Positions 34,324 through 43,386 of a DNA stretch of 64,000 bases are shown piece by piece. Source of the stretch: Hyphomicrobiales bacterium (GTDB taxonomy: Bacteria > Pseudomonadota > Alphaproteobacteria > Rhizobiales > Rhizobiaceae); the NCBI GenBank assembly GCA_900467185.1, contig UBPA01000004.1, positions 1-64,000 of the forward strand, in the 5' to 3' direction. The translations under genes and the position numbers were made by a program. A model generated the notes under the pieces. The model made no database searches, had not been told where the DNA came from, and saw only the letters and a program-made list of their open reading frames with translations. Every line of letters starts with the position of its first letter. Positions within the stretch are counted from its first letter, which is position 1.

Positions 34324-35976
34324 ATGTCGGCAACGACGCAACCACTTGGCATTCCCGCATCTGCGGGACTGCTCGACCGGGAACGCATTATCGCGAAGCC
34401 CGGCTTCAACCGCTGGCTGGTGCCGCCGGCAGCGCTTGCCATCCATCTCTGCATCGGCATGGCCTATGGCTTCAGCGTCTTCTGGCTGCCCTTGTCGAAG
34501 GCGATCGGCATCTCCGCACCCGCGGCCTGCGCCGATCTCACGCTCGGCTCCGCCCTCTTCACCACCACCTGCGACTGGCGGGTGAGCGATCTCGGCTGGA
34601 TCTACACGCTGTTCTTCGTGCTGCTCGGCTCGTCCGCGGCCATCTGGGGCGGCTGGCTGGAAAAGGTCGGTCCGCGCAAGGCCGCGACCGTCTCGGCCTT
34701 CTGCTGGTGCGGCGGCATCCTCATCGCCGCCCTCGGCGTCGCGACGCACCAGCTCTGGCTGATGTGGCTCGGTGCGGGCGTTATCGGCGGTATCGGGCTT
34801 GGCCTGGGCTATATCTCGCCCGTCTCCACCCTCATCAAATGGTTTCCCGACCGGCGCGGCATGGCGACGGGCATGGCGATCATGGGCTTTGGCGGCGGCG
34901 CCATGATCGGCGCACCGCTCGCCAATATCCTGATGACGCATTTCCGTTCGGACACGTCGGTCGGCGTCTGGCAGACCTTCGTGGTGATGGCGCTCGGCTA
35001 TCTCGTCTTCATGCTGGCCGGCGCATTCGGCTACCGCATCCCGCCCGCCGGCTGGCGCCCGGAAGGCTGGACCCCGCCCGCCGCCAAGAGCAGCATGATC
35101 ACCACGCGCCACGTGCATCTGCGCGATGCGCACAAGACGAAGCAGTTCTGGCTGATCTGGGCCGTCCTCTGCCTCAACGTCTCCGCCGGCATCGGCGTCA
35201 TCGGCATGGCCTCGCCCATGCTGCAGGAGATCTTCGCCGGCTCGCTGATCGGCGCACCGGGCGTCGCCTTCACCGACATGTCGAAAGAGCAACTGGCTGG
35301 CGTCGCCGCGATCGCCGCCGGCTTCACCGGGCTCCTGTCGCTCTTCAATATCGGCGGGCGTTTCTTCTGGGCCTCGCTGTCCGACAGGATCGGGCGCAAG
35401 AACACCTACTATTGTTTTTTCCTGATCGGCATCGTGCTCTATGCGCTCGCCCCTTGGGCGGCCGGGATCCAGAGCAAGCTGTTCTTCGTCGGCATGCTCT
35501 GCATCATCCTGTCGATGTATGGCGGCGGCTTCGCCACCATTCCCGCCTATCTCGCCGATATCTTCGGCACGCAGTTCGTCGGCGCCATTCATGGCCGGCT
35601 GCTGACGGCCTGGGCGACGGCGGGCATCATCGGCCCGGTGGTGGTCAACTATATCCGCGAGGCGCAGATCGCCGCCGGCCTGCCGCGCGATCAGGTCTAC
35701 AACACCACCATGTATATCCTCGCCGGCATGCTGGCGCTCGGGTTGGTCGCCAATGCCTTCGTCCGGCCGCTCGCCGACAAATGGTTCATGAAGGACGCGG
35801 AGGTCGCAGCGCTTCAGGCAAAGACCGCGGCCGTCAATGCCGGCCCGTCCGGCTCCTTCGGCATCGGCCGGGGCGGGCTGGATGCGAAGGCGCTTCTCGC
35901 CTGGGCCTGCGTCGGCGTGCCGCTGGCCTGGGGCGTCTGGGTCACGGTGAAGGCGAGCCTCGCGCTCTTCGGCTGA
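34324..35976 (+). CDS. OxlT-like MFS transporter (oxalate/formate antiporter family)
   Basis: A 550-aa, 12-helix major facilitator of the OxlT/formate-oxalate group. Membrane entry begins with FNRWLVPPAALAIHLCIGMAY. The MFS signature is visible in GGWLEKVGPRKAATVS and FASLSDRIGRKNTYYC-type loops, and glycine-rich helices include LGAGVIGGIGLGLGYIS. A long periplasmic insert with two Cys (AAC...TTTCDW) between helices 1 and 2 is unusual. It follows the fds genes by 110 nt on the same strand, so formate or oxalate uptake for FDH is a reasonable inference. Substrate assignment is by family and context only. GGAGGAGGACC precedes ATG. Confidence 0.85.
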   Translation: MSATTQPLGIPASAGLLDRERIIAKPGFNRWLVPPAALAIHLCIGMAYGFSVFWLPLSKAIGISAPAACADLTLGSALFTTTCDWRVSDLGWIYTLFFVLLGSSAAIWGGWLEKVGPRKAATVSAFCWCGGILIAALGVATHQLWLMWLGAGVIGGIGLGLGYISPVSTLIKWFPDRRGMATGMAIMGFGGGAMIGAPLANILMTHFRSDTSVGVWQTFVVMALGYLVFMLAGAFGYRIPPAGWRPEGWTPPAAKSSMITTRHVHLRDAHKTKQFWLIWAVLCLNVSAGIGVIGMASPMLQEIFAGSLIGAPGVAFTDMSKEQLAGVAAIAAGFTGLLSLFNIGGRFFWASLSDRIGRKNTYYCFFLIGIVLYALAPWAAGIQSKLFFVGMLCIILSMYGGGFATIPAYLADIFGTQFVGAIHGRLLTAWATAGIIGPVVVNYIREAQIAAGLPRDQVYNTTMYILAGMLALGLVANAFVRPLADKWFMKDAEVAALQAKTAAVNAGPSGSFGIGRGGLDAKALLAWACVGVPLAWGVWVTVKASLALFG

Positions 35977-35982
35977 ACGCAA

Positions 35983-36014
35983 AAAGCCCTTCGCGCGGTC
36001 GCGCGAAGGGCTTT
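35983..36014. terminator. Bidirectional terminator between the OxlT-like gene and yggT
   Basis: AAAGCCCTTCGCGCG (35983-35997) pairs perfectly with CGCGCGAAGGGCTTT (36000-36014). With A-rich DNA before and T-rich after, it can end transcripts from both the rightward MFS gene and the leftward yggT. Confidence 0.85.
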
Positions 36015-36039
36015 CATATCCGAAACGACAAAACGTCGA

Positions 36040-36342
36040 TCAGTAGCCCGGCGCGAGCAGGGCCGGAGCGATCGTCGTGTTCAGGAGCTGCTGCAGGAAG
36101 AACAGGATGACGAGCACCACCAGCGGCGACAGATCGACACCGCCCATGTTCGGCAGGATCCGGCGGATCGGGCGGTAGAGCGGCTCCGTCAGCTGGTAGA
36201 GCGAGCGGCCGATCATGCTGATCGCCTGATTGTTCGTATTGATGATGTTGAAGGCGTAGAGCCAGGAGAAGATCGCCGAGGCGATGATGAGAAACCAGGC
36301 GATATTGATGATGAAGTTCAGTGTTGCGATGACGGCGAGCAT
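36040..36342 (-). CDS. YggT family membrane protein
   Basis: A 100-aa protein with two to three membrane helices: IATLNFIINIAWFLIIASAIFSWL near the N-terminus and LSPLVVLVILFFLQQLLN near the C-terminus. Between them lies the family-typical YQLTEPLYRPIRRILPNMGGVDLSPL segment. YggT proteins are small integral membrane proteins linked by genetics to osmotic/cation stress and envelope growth, but the molecular role is unclear. GGAGG lies 8 nt before ATG 36342. It is a single gene, diverging from the MFS gene at 36608. Confidence 0.88.
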   Translation of the reverse strand: MLAVIATLNFIINIAWFLIIASAIFSWLYAFNIINTNNQAISMIGRSLYQLTEPLYRPIRRILPNMGGVDLSPLVVLVILFFLQQLLNTTIAPALLAPGY

Positions 36343-36607
36343 GCCGGGCCTCCGGTTCCTGGACCGCCGTGCGCCATCGGCGATGGGCGACCGTCGTTCC
36401 AACATTCAGGACTGCACAGCATCCCGCGAACCGTTTCCCGGAACGCGGCATTGTGCAGGTGTTGACTGACATGTAGACGCTGGCAGCGAAGGCGGCAACC
36501 CTGCGTCGCGCGCGGTGTCGCAACATGTTTAAGACGGCGCCAAGGCGAGCAAAGGCCGGCGCCCCTCAGGACGAGGCCGATACGAAAAGGCCGGGAAAGA
36601 CCAGCTC

Positions 36608-37849
36608 ATGTCCATCGTCGCAACCGGAGACCGCTACGCCGCCTTCCGGCATGTCGGGTATCGTCGCTATTTCTTCGCCCGGTTCCTCGCCTATTTTGCC
36701 ATCCAGATCGTCAGCGTCTCCGTCGGCTGGCAGATCTACGACCTCACGCGCGATCCGTTCGACCTCGGGCTCATCGGTCTTTTCCAGTTCCTGCCGTCAC
36801 TGGTGCTGATCCTCGTCACCGGCTCGGTCGCCGACCGCTACAACAGGCGCATGATCATGGGCGTCTGCATGGGTGTAAGCACGCTCTGCGCAGCCGCCCT
36901 CCTCGCCCTGACGCTGACCGGCACGTTCACGCTCTGGCCGGTCTATACCATCCTCGTCGTCTTCGGGATCGAGCGGGCCTTCCTCGCGCCGGCCTCCCAG
37001 TCGCTCGCGCCCAATCTCGTGCCGGAGCGGGATCTCGCCAATGCGATCGCCTGGAATTCCACGTCCTGGCAGACCGCGATGATCGTCGGCCCCGTCGTCG
37101 GCGGCCTCATCTATGCGCTCGGACCGGCCGTTCCCTACAGCGTCGCCGTCCTGTTCTTCGCGGCCAGCGTCGTCATGGTCTATGCCATCCCGAAGCCGGC
37201 GCAGAAGACCAGCCAGACGGCCCAGAGCTGGCAGGCCATCACCGCCGGCTTCCGCTATATCAGAGCGGAAAAAATCGTGCTCGGTGCGATCTCGCTCGAT
37301 CTCTTCGCCGTTCTCCTGGGTGGCGCCATCGCCCTCATGCCGGTCTTTGCCCGCGATATTCTCGATCTCGGCCCCTGGGGCCTCGGCCTCCTGCGTGCGG
37401 CGCCCGGCGTCGGCGCGGTCGGCATGGCCATGTGGCTGGCCGCCCATCCCATCCGCCATCGTGCGGGCGTGCTGATGTTCGTGGGCGTCGCCCTCTTCGG
37501 CCTTGCCACCGTCGTCTTCGGCCTGTCCGCCACACCGTGGATCTCCATCGTGGCGCTCGTCATCATGGGCGCCTCCGACATGATCTCGGTCTATGTGCGG
37601 GAAACGCTGATCACGCTCTGGACGCCGGACGAGCTGCGCGGCCGCGTCAACGCCGTCAACATGGTCTTCGTCGGCGCGTCGAACGAGCTGGGCGAATTCC
37701 GGGCCGGCATGATGGCATCCGCCTTCGGCGCAGTGCCGGCCGTCGTCATCGGCGGCGCCGGCACGCTGCTGGTGGCCGTGCTCTGGTCCCTCGGCTTCTC
37801 GCAGCTGCGCCGGATCGACACGCTGGATGCGCCCGAGACGAAGCGATAG
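36608..37849 (+). CDS. MFS exporter (EntS-like)
   Basis: A 413-aa 12-helix major facilitator of the enterobactin-exporter-like MFS_3 group. The N-terminal AAFRHVGYRRYFFARFLAYF leads to the helix-2/3 loop GSVADRYNRRMIMGV, which carries the MFS A-motif. The ERAFLAPASQSLAPNLVPERDLANAIAW segment is characteristic of this group. The second half has RAAPGVGAVGMAMWLAAHP and ETLITLWTPDELRGRVNAVN. Substrates of these exporters range from siderophores to drugs, and nothing nearby fixes the substrate. It is convergent with terB. GGGAAAGACC lies before ATG. Confidence 0.85.
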   Translation: MSIVATGDRYAAFRHVGYRRYFFARFLAYFAIQIVSVSVGWQIYDLTRDPFDLGLIGLFQFLPSLVLILVTGSVADRYNRRMIMGVCMGVSTLCAAALLALTLTGTFTLWPVYTILVVFGIERAFLAPASQSLAPNLVPERDLANAIAWNSTSWQTAMIVGPVVGGLIYALGPAVPYSVAVLFFAASVVMVYAIPKPAQKTSQTAQSWQAITAGFRYIRAEKIVLGAISLDLFAVLLGGAIALMPVFARDILDLGPWGLGLLRAAPGVGAVGMAMWLAAHPIRHRAGVLMFVGVALFGLATVVFGLSATPWISIVALVIMGASDMISVYVRETLITLWTPDELRGRVNAVNMVFVGASNELGEFRAGMMASAFGAVPAVVIGGAGTLLVAVLWSLGFSQLRRIDTLDAPETKR

Positions 37850-37893
37850 CCCTTAAGCCGCTTTCCATGAACGGCGGCACCGGCAAGACGTCG

Positions 37894-38370
37894 TCAGTGC
37901 TCCGCCGTCTCCACGATGTCGGATTTCGCCGCCGCCTCCTGCCGCTTCATGATGCGGTCGCGGCCGGAAACGCCGAGCAGGTCGGCGATCCGCCAGATCA
38001 CGTGATCTTCCATCTCGCTGCGCTCGCCATCCACATAGACGATCTCCCACAGCATGCCGACAAGATCGATGCGCTGCTCTTCGCTGAAGTGCCGCTTGAT
38101 ATCGGAGGTGAAGCGGAAGAAGTCGATCGCCTCGCTCTCGGCATTCTCGCCGGCGGCGATCAGCGCATCGAGCGCCGCATCGTCGAGCGTGTAGTGCTCC
38201 TTGATCATCGAGCGCACCTTGCGCCGCTCGATATCGTCGGCATGTCCGTCGGCCTCCATCACCTGGATGCAGAGGGCGACGATCGCGATGCGCGGATCGC
38301 CGGCCTCGATCGGGTTCGGGTGCTCGGCACCGGTGAGACTGTCGATGAAAGTGCGGATAAGGTCGAACAT
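37894..38370 (-). CDS. TerB-domain protein
   Basis: A 158-aa soluble, acidic alpha-helical protein with a TerB/DjlA-N-like core. RIAIVALCIQVMEADGHADDIERRKV carries the metal-binding D/E pattern. The second half, LVGMLWEIVYVDGERSEMEDHVIWRIADLLGV, shows the repeated D-G-x-x-x-x-x-E motif. The name comes from tellurite-resistance operons, but this is a stand-alone copy with no ter genes nearby, so tellurite resistance should not be assumed. ATG 38370 is preferred; the frame is open further upstream. It is downstream of hemY on the same strand, beyond a terminator. Confidence 0.85.
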   Translation of the reverse strand: MFDLIRTFIDSLTGAEHPNPIEAGDPRIAIVALCIQVMEADGHADDIERRKVRSMIKEHYTLDDAALDALIAAGENAESEAIDFFRFTSDIKRHFSEEQRIDLVGMLWEIVYVDGERSEMEDHVIWRIADLLGVSGRDRIMKRQEAAAKSDIVETAEH

Positions 38371-38465
38371 GGGTTGCGCGGCGCTCACGAAAGGAGGGTC
38401 GTTGATGCCGACAGGAAAGACGAGGCGGAAAGCCGGGTCCAGCCCTATTCGCGCCACAAACGCGG

Positions 38466-38488
38466 AAAGGGGCCCCGCAGGGCCCCCG
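38466..38488 (-). terminator. Terminator after hemY
   Basis: Read on the minus strand, GGGGCCC-TGCG-GGGCCCC (38486-38469) forms a perfect 7-bp stem followed by TTTCC, just past the hemY stop at 38494. Confidence 0.7.
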
Positions 38489-38493
38489 AACCG

Positions 38494-40224
38494 TCAGAAA
38501 AGTTTGAATGTCGTCTTTTCTGCAACTCTATCCGTGCGCACGCCGGGATCGTCCGGCGGCCGGCCGAAGAACGGCTCGACAGGCACCTCCGCTGGCTTGC
38601 CGGCAGGGGCGGCACCGGAGACCGGCGGAGCCGGAACCCTGGCTGCCAGCGCACCCTCTTCCGTCTTGACCACCGCCTTGCGCGCGGCTTCGTCGGGCTC
38701 TGTCGCGACCACCGAGCGTGCCGGCTCGATCGGCTCGTGAACGATGACCGATTCGGTCGGAACGGGGACGGCGATCGCCGCCGTCCGCTCCACCGTTTCC
38801 ACGGGCGCTGCCGGCGCCGTCACCACGGCTTCGGGCTCCGCCCGGTCGGGAGCGGCAACAGGTGTCGCAACCGGCGGGAGGCTGCGAATGGCGGCTTCGC
38901 CACGGCTGACACCACCCTCCTCGAGCGGTCCGTCGATCGTGTTGACCGGCATCTTCCACTCGAAGGCATCCAGACGTCCGCAGACCGGCGAAACGGGCAG
39001 CCATTCCTGCGACACGACGCCGTCGGCGATCCAGGCGGCATCGCGCGGGCTCTTCAGCGCCTGGTTCATCCAGTGGCGGATGCGCCCCTCGTCGCCGGTA
39101 TCCGCTTCCTCGATATCGGCGAGCAGCAGGAAGACGCTCTCGGTCGGCGCGATGCGGGCGGCCGCTTCCGCGAGCGAACGGGCCAGGACCAATTCGCGGG
39201 CTTCCAGCGCACTTTCCGCCACCGCCATCAGCGAGACGGCGTTGTTCGGCTTCCACGCCTCCAGCTTGCGGGCGCGCTTCAGCCGGTCGACGGCCGAATC
39301 GCCGCTTCGCGCCCGGACATAGGCCCTGGCGACCTCGGGATGCGGCGCCTGCTTCCAGAGCTTTTCGAGAACGGACGCCGCCTTCCGCAGATTGTCTTCA
39401 CGAAACAGCGCCTTGGCGGCGATCAGGCCGGCCGGCACGAGGGTGGGGTCGAGCTTCAGCGCGGCCAGCGCATCGTCGCGCGCCGCCTTCGGGTCGGCAT
39501 CGAGCTTTTCGCGCGCACGGGCGGTGAGAAGCACGGCCTTCTTGCGGTCGGCTTCCTTGCGGTCGATGACATGGCTGGTGCGGCTCTGGTCGAGCAGATG
39601 CACGGCCTCGTCCCAGCGCCCGGCCTGGCTGCGCTCATCGAGCGTGGCCAGCGTCGCCCAGGCGAGATGCGGCGCCTTGTCGGCCGCCCGTTCGGCATAT
39701 TGCCGGGCCGCTTCGTTGGCGCCCAGACGCTTGGCCTCGAGATAGAGCCCGCGCAGGCCGAGTTCGCGCGTTTCCGGGTCTTCGGCCATGCGCTCGAACG
39801 TCCGCCGCGCCTCGTCGTGCTTGCCCTCGATCAGCGCCGTCTGCGCTTCGAGAAGATGGATCAACGGTTCCTGATCGGCCGACAGAAGGCCGCGCGTGCG
39901 CGCCGTCATCTTCCGGGCGAGGATCGCATCGCCGGCACCGGCGGCAATCAGCCCGGTCGAGAGCGCCTGATAGCCGCGGTCGCGCTTGCGGACACGGAAG
40001 TACCGGGCGATCGAATGCGGAGAGAACCAGATGACGCGGACGAGCCAGACGATCAGGAGAATGGCCGCGATCAGCGTGACCAGAAGCGTCGCACCGACCA
40101 TCAGGCTGGTCTCGATGCGCTGGCCCATCCAGATCAGCGAGAGTTCGCCCGGCCTGTCCGCCAGCCAGGAAAAGCCTGCGCCGAGCGCAAGGACGATCAG
40201 GACGAAGATGAGAATTCGGATCAA
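38494..40224 (-). CDS. hemY: HemY-family TPR membrane protein
   Basis: A 576-aa inner-membrane protein of the HemY_N/TPR family, found next to haem genes in proteobacteria. It is not the Bacillus-type protoporphyrinogen oxidase of the same name. Two N-terminal helices (ILIFVLIVLALGAGFSWL and MVGATLLVTLIAAILLIVWLVRVIW) flank a short loop, then a long TPR-like helical domain runs to about residue 400. A proline/alanine/valine-rich low-complexity tail of about 150 residues follows. The start is TTG 40224, because GAGGAG lies 7 nt upstream. It is 11 nt after the Mic60-like gene, so the two are coupled. Its precise role in haem synthesis is unproven. Confidence 0.88.
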   Translation of the reverse strand: MIRILIFVLIVLALGAGFSWLADRPGELSLIWMGQRIETSLMVGATLLVTLIAAILLIVWLVRVIWFSPHSIARYFRVRKRDRGYQALSTGLIAAGAGDAILARKMTARTRGLLSADQEPLIHLLEAQTALIEGKHDEARRTFERMAEDPETRELGLRGLYLEAKRLGANEAARQYAERAADKAPHLAWATLATLDERSQAGRWDEAVHLLDQSRTSHVIDRKEADRKKAVLLTARAREKLDADPKAARDDALAALKLDPTLVPAGLIAAKALFREDNLRKAASVLEKLWKQAPHPEVARAYVRARSGDSAVDRLKRARKLEAWKPNNAVSLMAVAESALEARELVLARSLAEAAARIAPTESVFLLLADIEEADTGDEGRIRHWMNQALKSPRDAAWIADGVVSQEWLPVSPVCGRLDAFEWKMPVNTIDGPLEEGGVSRGEAAIRSLPPVATPVAAPDRAEPEAVVTAPAAPVETVERTAAIAVPVPTESVIVHEPIEPARSVVATEPDEAARKAVVKTEEGALAARVPAPPVSGAAPAGKPAEVPVEPFFGRPPDDPGVRTDRVAEKTTFKLF

Positions 40225-40235
40225 ATCGGCTCTCC

Positions 40236-41585
40236 TCAGCCCTGTTTGGCGGGTGTGGAGCCGGATGCGACTCCGGCCACGGCGGCGTCGATCAGGCCTT
40301 CGACCTTGATGCGTTCATCAAGCTTCGTGCGGAATTCGGCGCCGGCATCCTTGGCGGGCTGCGGCAGGCCGTCCCATTCGAGGCTCGCACCCTTCAGGTC
40401 GCCATTGGTCAGGCGGTCCTCGATCCGGGCGACGACGGCTTCCGGGCCTGTGCCCTCGACGCTGCCGACGGGGCGGACCCGCACGGCCGAGGCCGCGCTG
40501 CCGATCAGCCGCGAGAAGATGCCCTGATTCGGATCGGCGCCGCGAATGGCCGCAAGCATCGCATCGGCCGTATCGGGGAAGGTGCGCGTCAGGTCGGCGC
40601 GCGACGCGACGCCGCGCGGCGCGATATCGGCCAGACCGGCAATCGCGGGATCATCCGGCGAAACGCTCTTCAGCGCGTCGAGCTCGGCCAGAAACGGCCC
40701 GCCGCGGTCGATCGCGGTCTTCAGCGCCGTCACCGCGATGGCCCGCGCCAACTGGACGTCGCTTGCCGGCGCCTCGAGTTTCTTTTCCGCTTCCTCGATG
40801 CGCGTCGAAAGCGTTGACGTCGCCGCCTCCGCCGCACGGCTCTGGTCGGCGAGACCGGACTTCACGCTGGCAAGCTCCTGCGTCAGGCTTTCGACCTGCG
40901 CCTTCAACGTGTCAGTGCCGGAGGCATCGCCGGTCGCCCCGACGCTCTGCTCGACCGCGGCAAGCCTCTGCTCCAGCCCCTCGGCACCGGAAGCGCCCGC
41001 CGCCGGGATCTGCGCCTTCAGCGCATCCACTTCGGCACCGAGATCGCGTCCCCCATCGGCCGTCCCGGAGGATGCAGGACCGATCGAGGGAACAATCCCG
41101 GCATATTGCAGCACGCCGGCACCGGCGAGCGCGATCAGACCGCCGAGAATGCCGGCTGCCAGTGCCCCGGAGCGCGACGGGCTTGCAGCTGGCGCAGAAC
41201 GGGTCGGCGGCGTCGGCGGAACGGAGGCCGTATCGGGGCGGGCGGACGATGCCGGCTCCTCGGCAAAAGCGGCAGCCGCCGCTTCGGCGCGCGACGCGTC
41301 CTCCGCCTCGGTCTCCCGGCTCTTGTCAAAAAACGTTTCGCTCGAAGCGTCGCCGGGAGAGGCAATATCCCCGACCCGATCATGTGCCGCAGCACCGGCC
41401 TGTGCCTCCGGCACGACGACGTCATCGGGCGAGGTGGGCTCCACGGTCTCTCGCTCTATAGAATCGGGGCGAGCGTCCGCATCCTGCGGTCGCGCCCCAT
41501 CGGACGCATCCGGCGTGGCATGCAGATCGATCGTCAGCGGCTCCTGATCGGGCTTGGTGCGGCGCGGCGGTTTCTCCGGATCCAT
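40236..41585 (-). CDS. Mitofilin/Mic60-like inner-membrane protein
   Basis: A 449-aa protein. It has a long acidic, disordered cytoplasmic N-terminus (about 140 residues rich in Asp/Glu/Ala/Pro), then one membrane helix (GALAAGILGGLIALAGAGVLQYAGIV). A periplasmic coiled coil follows (LKAQVESLTQELASVKSGLA, STLSTRIEEAEKKLE), then a C-terminal mitofilin-like signature region with DLKGASLEWDGLPQPAKDAG. This is the architecture of alphaproteobacterial Mic60/COG4223, relatives of the mitochondrial crista-junction protein, usually encoded beside hemD/hemY as here. It probably shapes or tethers the inner membrane. It follows hemD by 87 nt. Confidence 0.85.
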   Translation of the reverse strand: MDPEKPPRRTKPDQEPLTIDLHATPDASDGARPQDADARPDSIERETVEPTSPDDVVVPEAQAGAAAHDRVGDIASPGDASSETFFDKSRETEAEDASRAEAAAAAFAEEPASSARPDTASVPPTPPTRSAPAASPSRSGALAAGILGGLIALAGAGVLQYAGIVPSIGPASSGTADGGRDLGAEVDALKAQIPAAGASGAEGLEQRLAAVEQSVGATGDASGTDTLKAQVESLTQELASVKSGLADQSRAAEAATSTLSTRIEEAEKKLEAPASDVQLARAIAVTALKTAIDRGGPFLAELDALKSVSPDDPAIAGLADIAPRGVASRADLTRTFPDTADAMLAAIRGADPNQGIFSRLIGSAASAVRVRPVGSVEGTGPEAVVARIEDRLTNGDLKGASLEWDGLPQPAKDAGAEFRTKLDERIKVEGLIDAAVAGVASGSTPAKQG

Positions 41586-41672
41586 GCTCTCTTCTCTATG
41601 CGTGAGGTCAACAGCATAAACCTAGACACCCACCCCGGCGAGGGAAAGGCCCCGCCGGTCGATTTGCGCGAT

Positions 41673-42377
41673 TCAGGCGTCGATGAGCGCGAGAAGCGCA
41701 TCCTCATCCGGCCGCGGCGCGATCTCGACGTGACGGCATCCGGGCGGCACGGCATCGGCGATCCGGGGCCCGAGACAGAGGATCCGCACCGTTTCGGCCA
41801 GCATCGCCGGAGCGATCTCCGAAAAGAACTGCCGGGCCGCCTCCCGCGAGTAGAACAGCACCGCGTCCGGGTCGAAAGCCTTTATGCGCGCGGAATATTC
41901 CCCGAGTGCGCGCACGACCGGCCGCATGCGATAGACGAGACGAACCTGCAGCGGCACGCCGCCAACGGTCATGCGCGTCTCCAGTTCCGGCAGCCGCGGC
42001 GTGCCTGCGAGATAGAGCAGAAGGCCCGTTTCACCGCCGCTGCGATCACGCAGGATCAATTCCGCGAGGCCCGCGGCGTCGCCGGGACCGACCCGGACCT
42101 GGGAGAAGCCCAGATCGACCGCCGCCTCCGCCGTCGCGGACCCCACGCAGTAGACCGGAAGGGGCGTCAGCGAGGGCAGGGCTTCGGGCGACTGCCGCAG
42201 CGCCCGGAACGCTTCGGCGCTGGTCGCGACCACGCTTGAAACGGCAAGCGCCGTCGCCCGGATCGGCAGGTGCTCGGCTTCGCTCAGCGGCAGAAGCAGC
42301 GTCTCATGGCCGGCAAGCGCCAGCCGCCGGAGCGTCGTGTCCGCTGTGGTTTCCGGGCGCGTGACGAGGACGCGCAC
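41673..42377 (-). CDS. hemD: Uroporphyrinogen-III synthase
   Basis: A 234-aa enzyme that closes hydroxymethylbilane into uroporphyrinogen III (EC 4.2.1.75). HemD sequences are poorly conserved, but the start VRVLVTRPETTADTTLRRLA is typical. So are the ALAVSSVVATSAEAFRAL strand-turn, YCVGSATAEAAVDLGF, LLYLAGTPRLPELE and ILCLGPRIADAVPPG. GTG 42377 is chosen, 4 nt after the hemC stop; ATG 42416, inside hemC, would add 13 residues. The order hemC-hemD-Mic60-hemY on one strand is the common alphaproteobacterial arrangement. Confidence 0.9.
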   Translation of the reverse strand: MRVLVTRPETTADTTLRRLALAGHETLLLPLSEAEHLPIRATALAVSSVVATSAEAFRALRQSPEALPSLTPLPVYCVGSATAEAAVDLGFSQVRVGPGDAAGLAELILRDRSGGETGLLLYLAGTPRLPELETRMTVGGVPLQVRLVYRMRPVVRALGEYSARIKAFDPDAVLFYSREAARQFFSEIAPAMLAETVRILCLGPRIADAVPPGCRHVEIAPRPDEDALLALIDA

Positions 42378-42381
42378 TGGG

Positions 42382-43311
42382 TCAGGACCAGCTGGAGAAG
42401 AAGCCGGGCGCCGCATCGGCCCGAATGTCTTCGCCCGCCCGCGCACCGATCGCTTGCGCGTCCGCCGCCCGCCCTTCGGCAAAGACCCGGTGGTGCTGCG
42501 TTCCGTCCGGCGTCAGGATCATGCCGGAGAAGGAGATCTTCTCCCCGTCGGAGATCGCATAGCCGGCTATGGGTGTGCGGCAGGAGCCGTCCAGCGTGTC
42601 GAGAAATGCCCGCTCGCAGGTCACGGCCTCATGCGTCCTCGGATCGTCGATAGCCGACAATAGCGCATCGATCCGCGTGTCGCCGATCCGGCTTTCCACG
42701 GCGATGGCGCCCTGTGCCGGCGCCGGCGGAAAATAGGTGGGATCGAGGATCTCGGTGGCGACACCCTCCAGATTGAGCCGCTTCAGCCCGGCAAGTGCCA
42801 GCAGCGTCCCGTCCACCTGGCCTTCTGCCAGCTTGCGCAGCCGCGTCTCCACCAGACCACGATAGACGATGACGTTGATATCCGGCCGCAACCGGCGGAT
42901 CAGCGCCTGCCGCCGCAGCGAGGCCGAGCCGACCGTCGCCCCTTCGGGCAGCGCGAGCAGGGTCGGCGCCGTACCGCCGATGAAGGCATCGCGCGCGTCC
43001 TCGCGCGGCAGGAAGGCGGAGAGGAACAGACCGTCCGGCAGGCGTGTCGCCATGTCCTTTGCCGAATGCACGGCAAAATCGAGCGTACCCGCCAGAAGCT
43101 GGTCTTCCAGTTCCTGGGTGAAGAGGCCCTTGCCGCCGATTTCCGACAGCGCGCGATCGGTGATGCGATCGCCCGCCGTCGATAGCGGCACGATCTCGAA
43201 CATCTCCTCCGGCAGGCCATGCGCCAGCATCAGCCGGTCGCGCGTCTCATGGGCCTGCGCCAGCGCCAGCCGGCTGCCGCGTGTGCCGATCCGGAAAGGT
43301 TTCGTTTGCAT
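42382..43311 (-). CDS. hemC: Porphobilinogen deaminase (hydroxymethylbilane synthase)
   Basis: A 309-aa enzyme polymerising four porphobilinogens into hydroxymethylbilane (EC 2.5.1.61). Motifs: [15 protein letters not shown] at the N-terminus, [20 protein letters not shown] with the catalytic Asp region, [31 protein letters not shown], and [13 protein letters not shown] with the dipyrromethane-binding Cys. It is first in the leftward hem group and divergent from tsaD across only 75 nt, so both promoters must share that short spacer. It is functionally linked to hemA at 6467-7681. Confidence 0.96.
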   Translation of the reverse strand: MQTKPFRIGTRGSRLALAQAHETRDRLMLAHGLPEEMFEIVPLSTAGDRITDRALSEIGGKGLFTQELEDQLLAGTLDFAVHSAKDMATRLPDGLFLSAFLPREDARDAFIGGTAPTLLALPEGATVGSASLRRQALIRRLRPDINVIVYRGLVETRLRKLAEGQVDGTLLALAGLKRLNLEGVATEILDPTYFPPAPAQGAIAVESRIGDTRIDALLSAIDDPRTHEAVTCERAFLDTLDGSCRTPIAGYAISDGEKISFSGMILTPDGTQHHRVFAEGRAADAQAIGARAGEDIRADAAPGFFSSWS

Positions 43312-43386
43312 CCGCTACGATCCGTTGTTACCGGAGGTCCGTGTATCCCCCTTTATTCCCGACCGCAATCTTCGAGTAACCCGTCC

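Noticed and set aside
37894-38370. Tellurite-resistance locus
   Set aside because: Only a stand-alone TerB-domain protein is present. No terZ/A/C/D/E genes are nearby, so the resistance function is not supported.
38494-40224. Protoporphyrinogen oxidase
   Set aside because: The shared name hemY is misleading: there is no FAD-binding motif, and the protein has two N-terminal helices and TPR-like repeats.
37432-40527. Long plus-strand open frame across the MFS 3' end, terB and hemY
   Set aside because: Composition is Arg/His/Asp/Gly-rich with no domain, and it runs through three well-supported genes on other frames.
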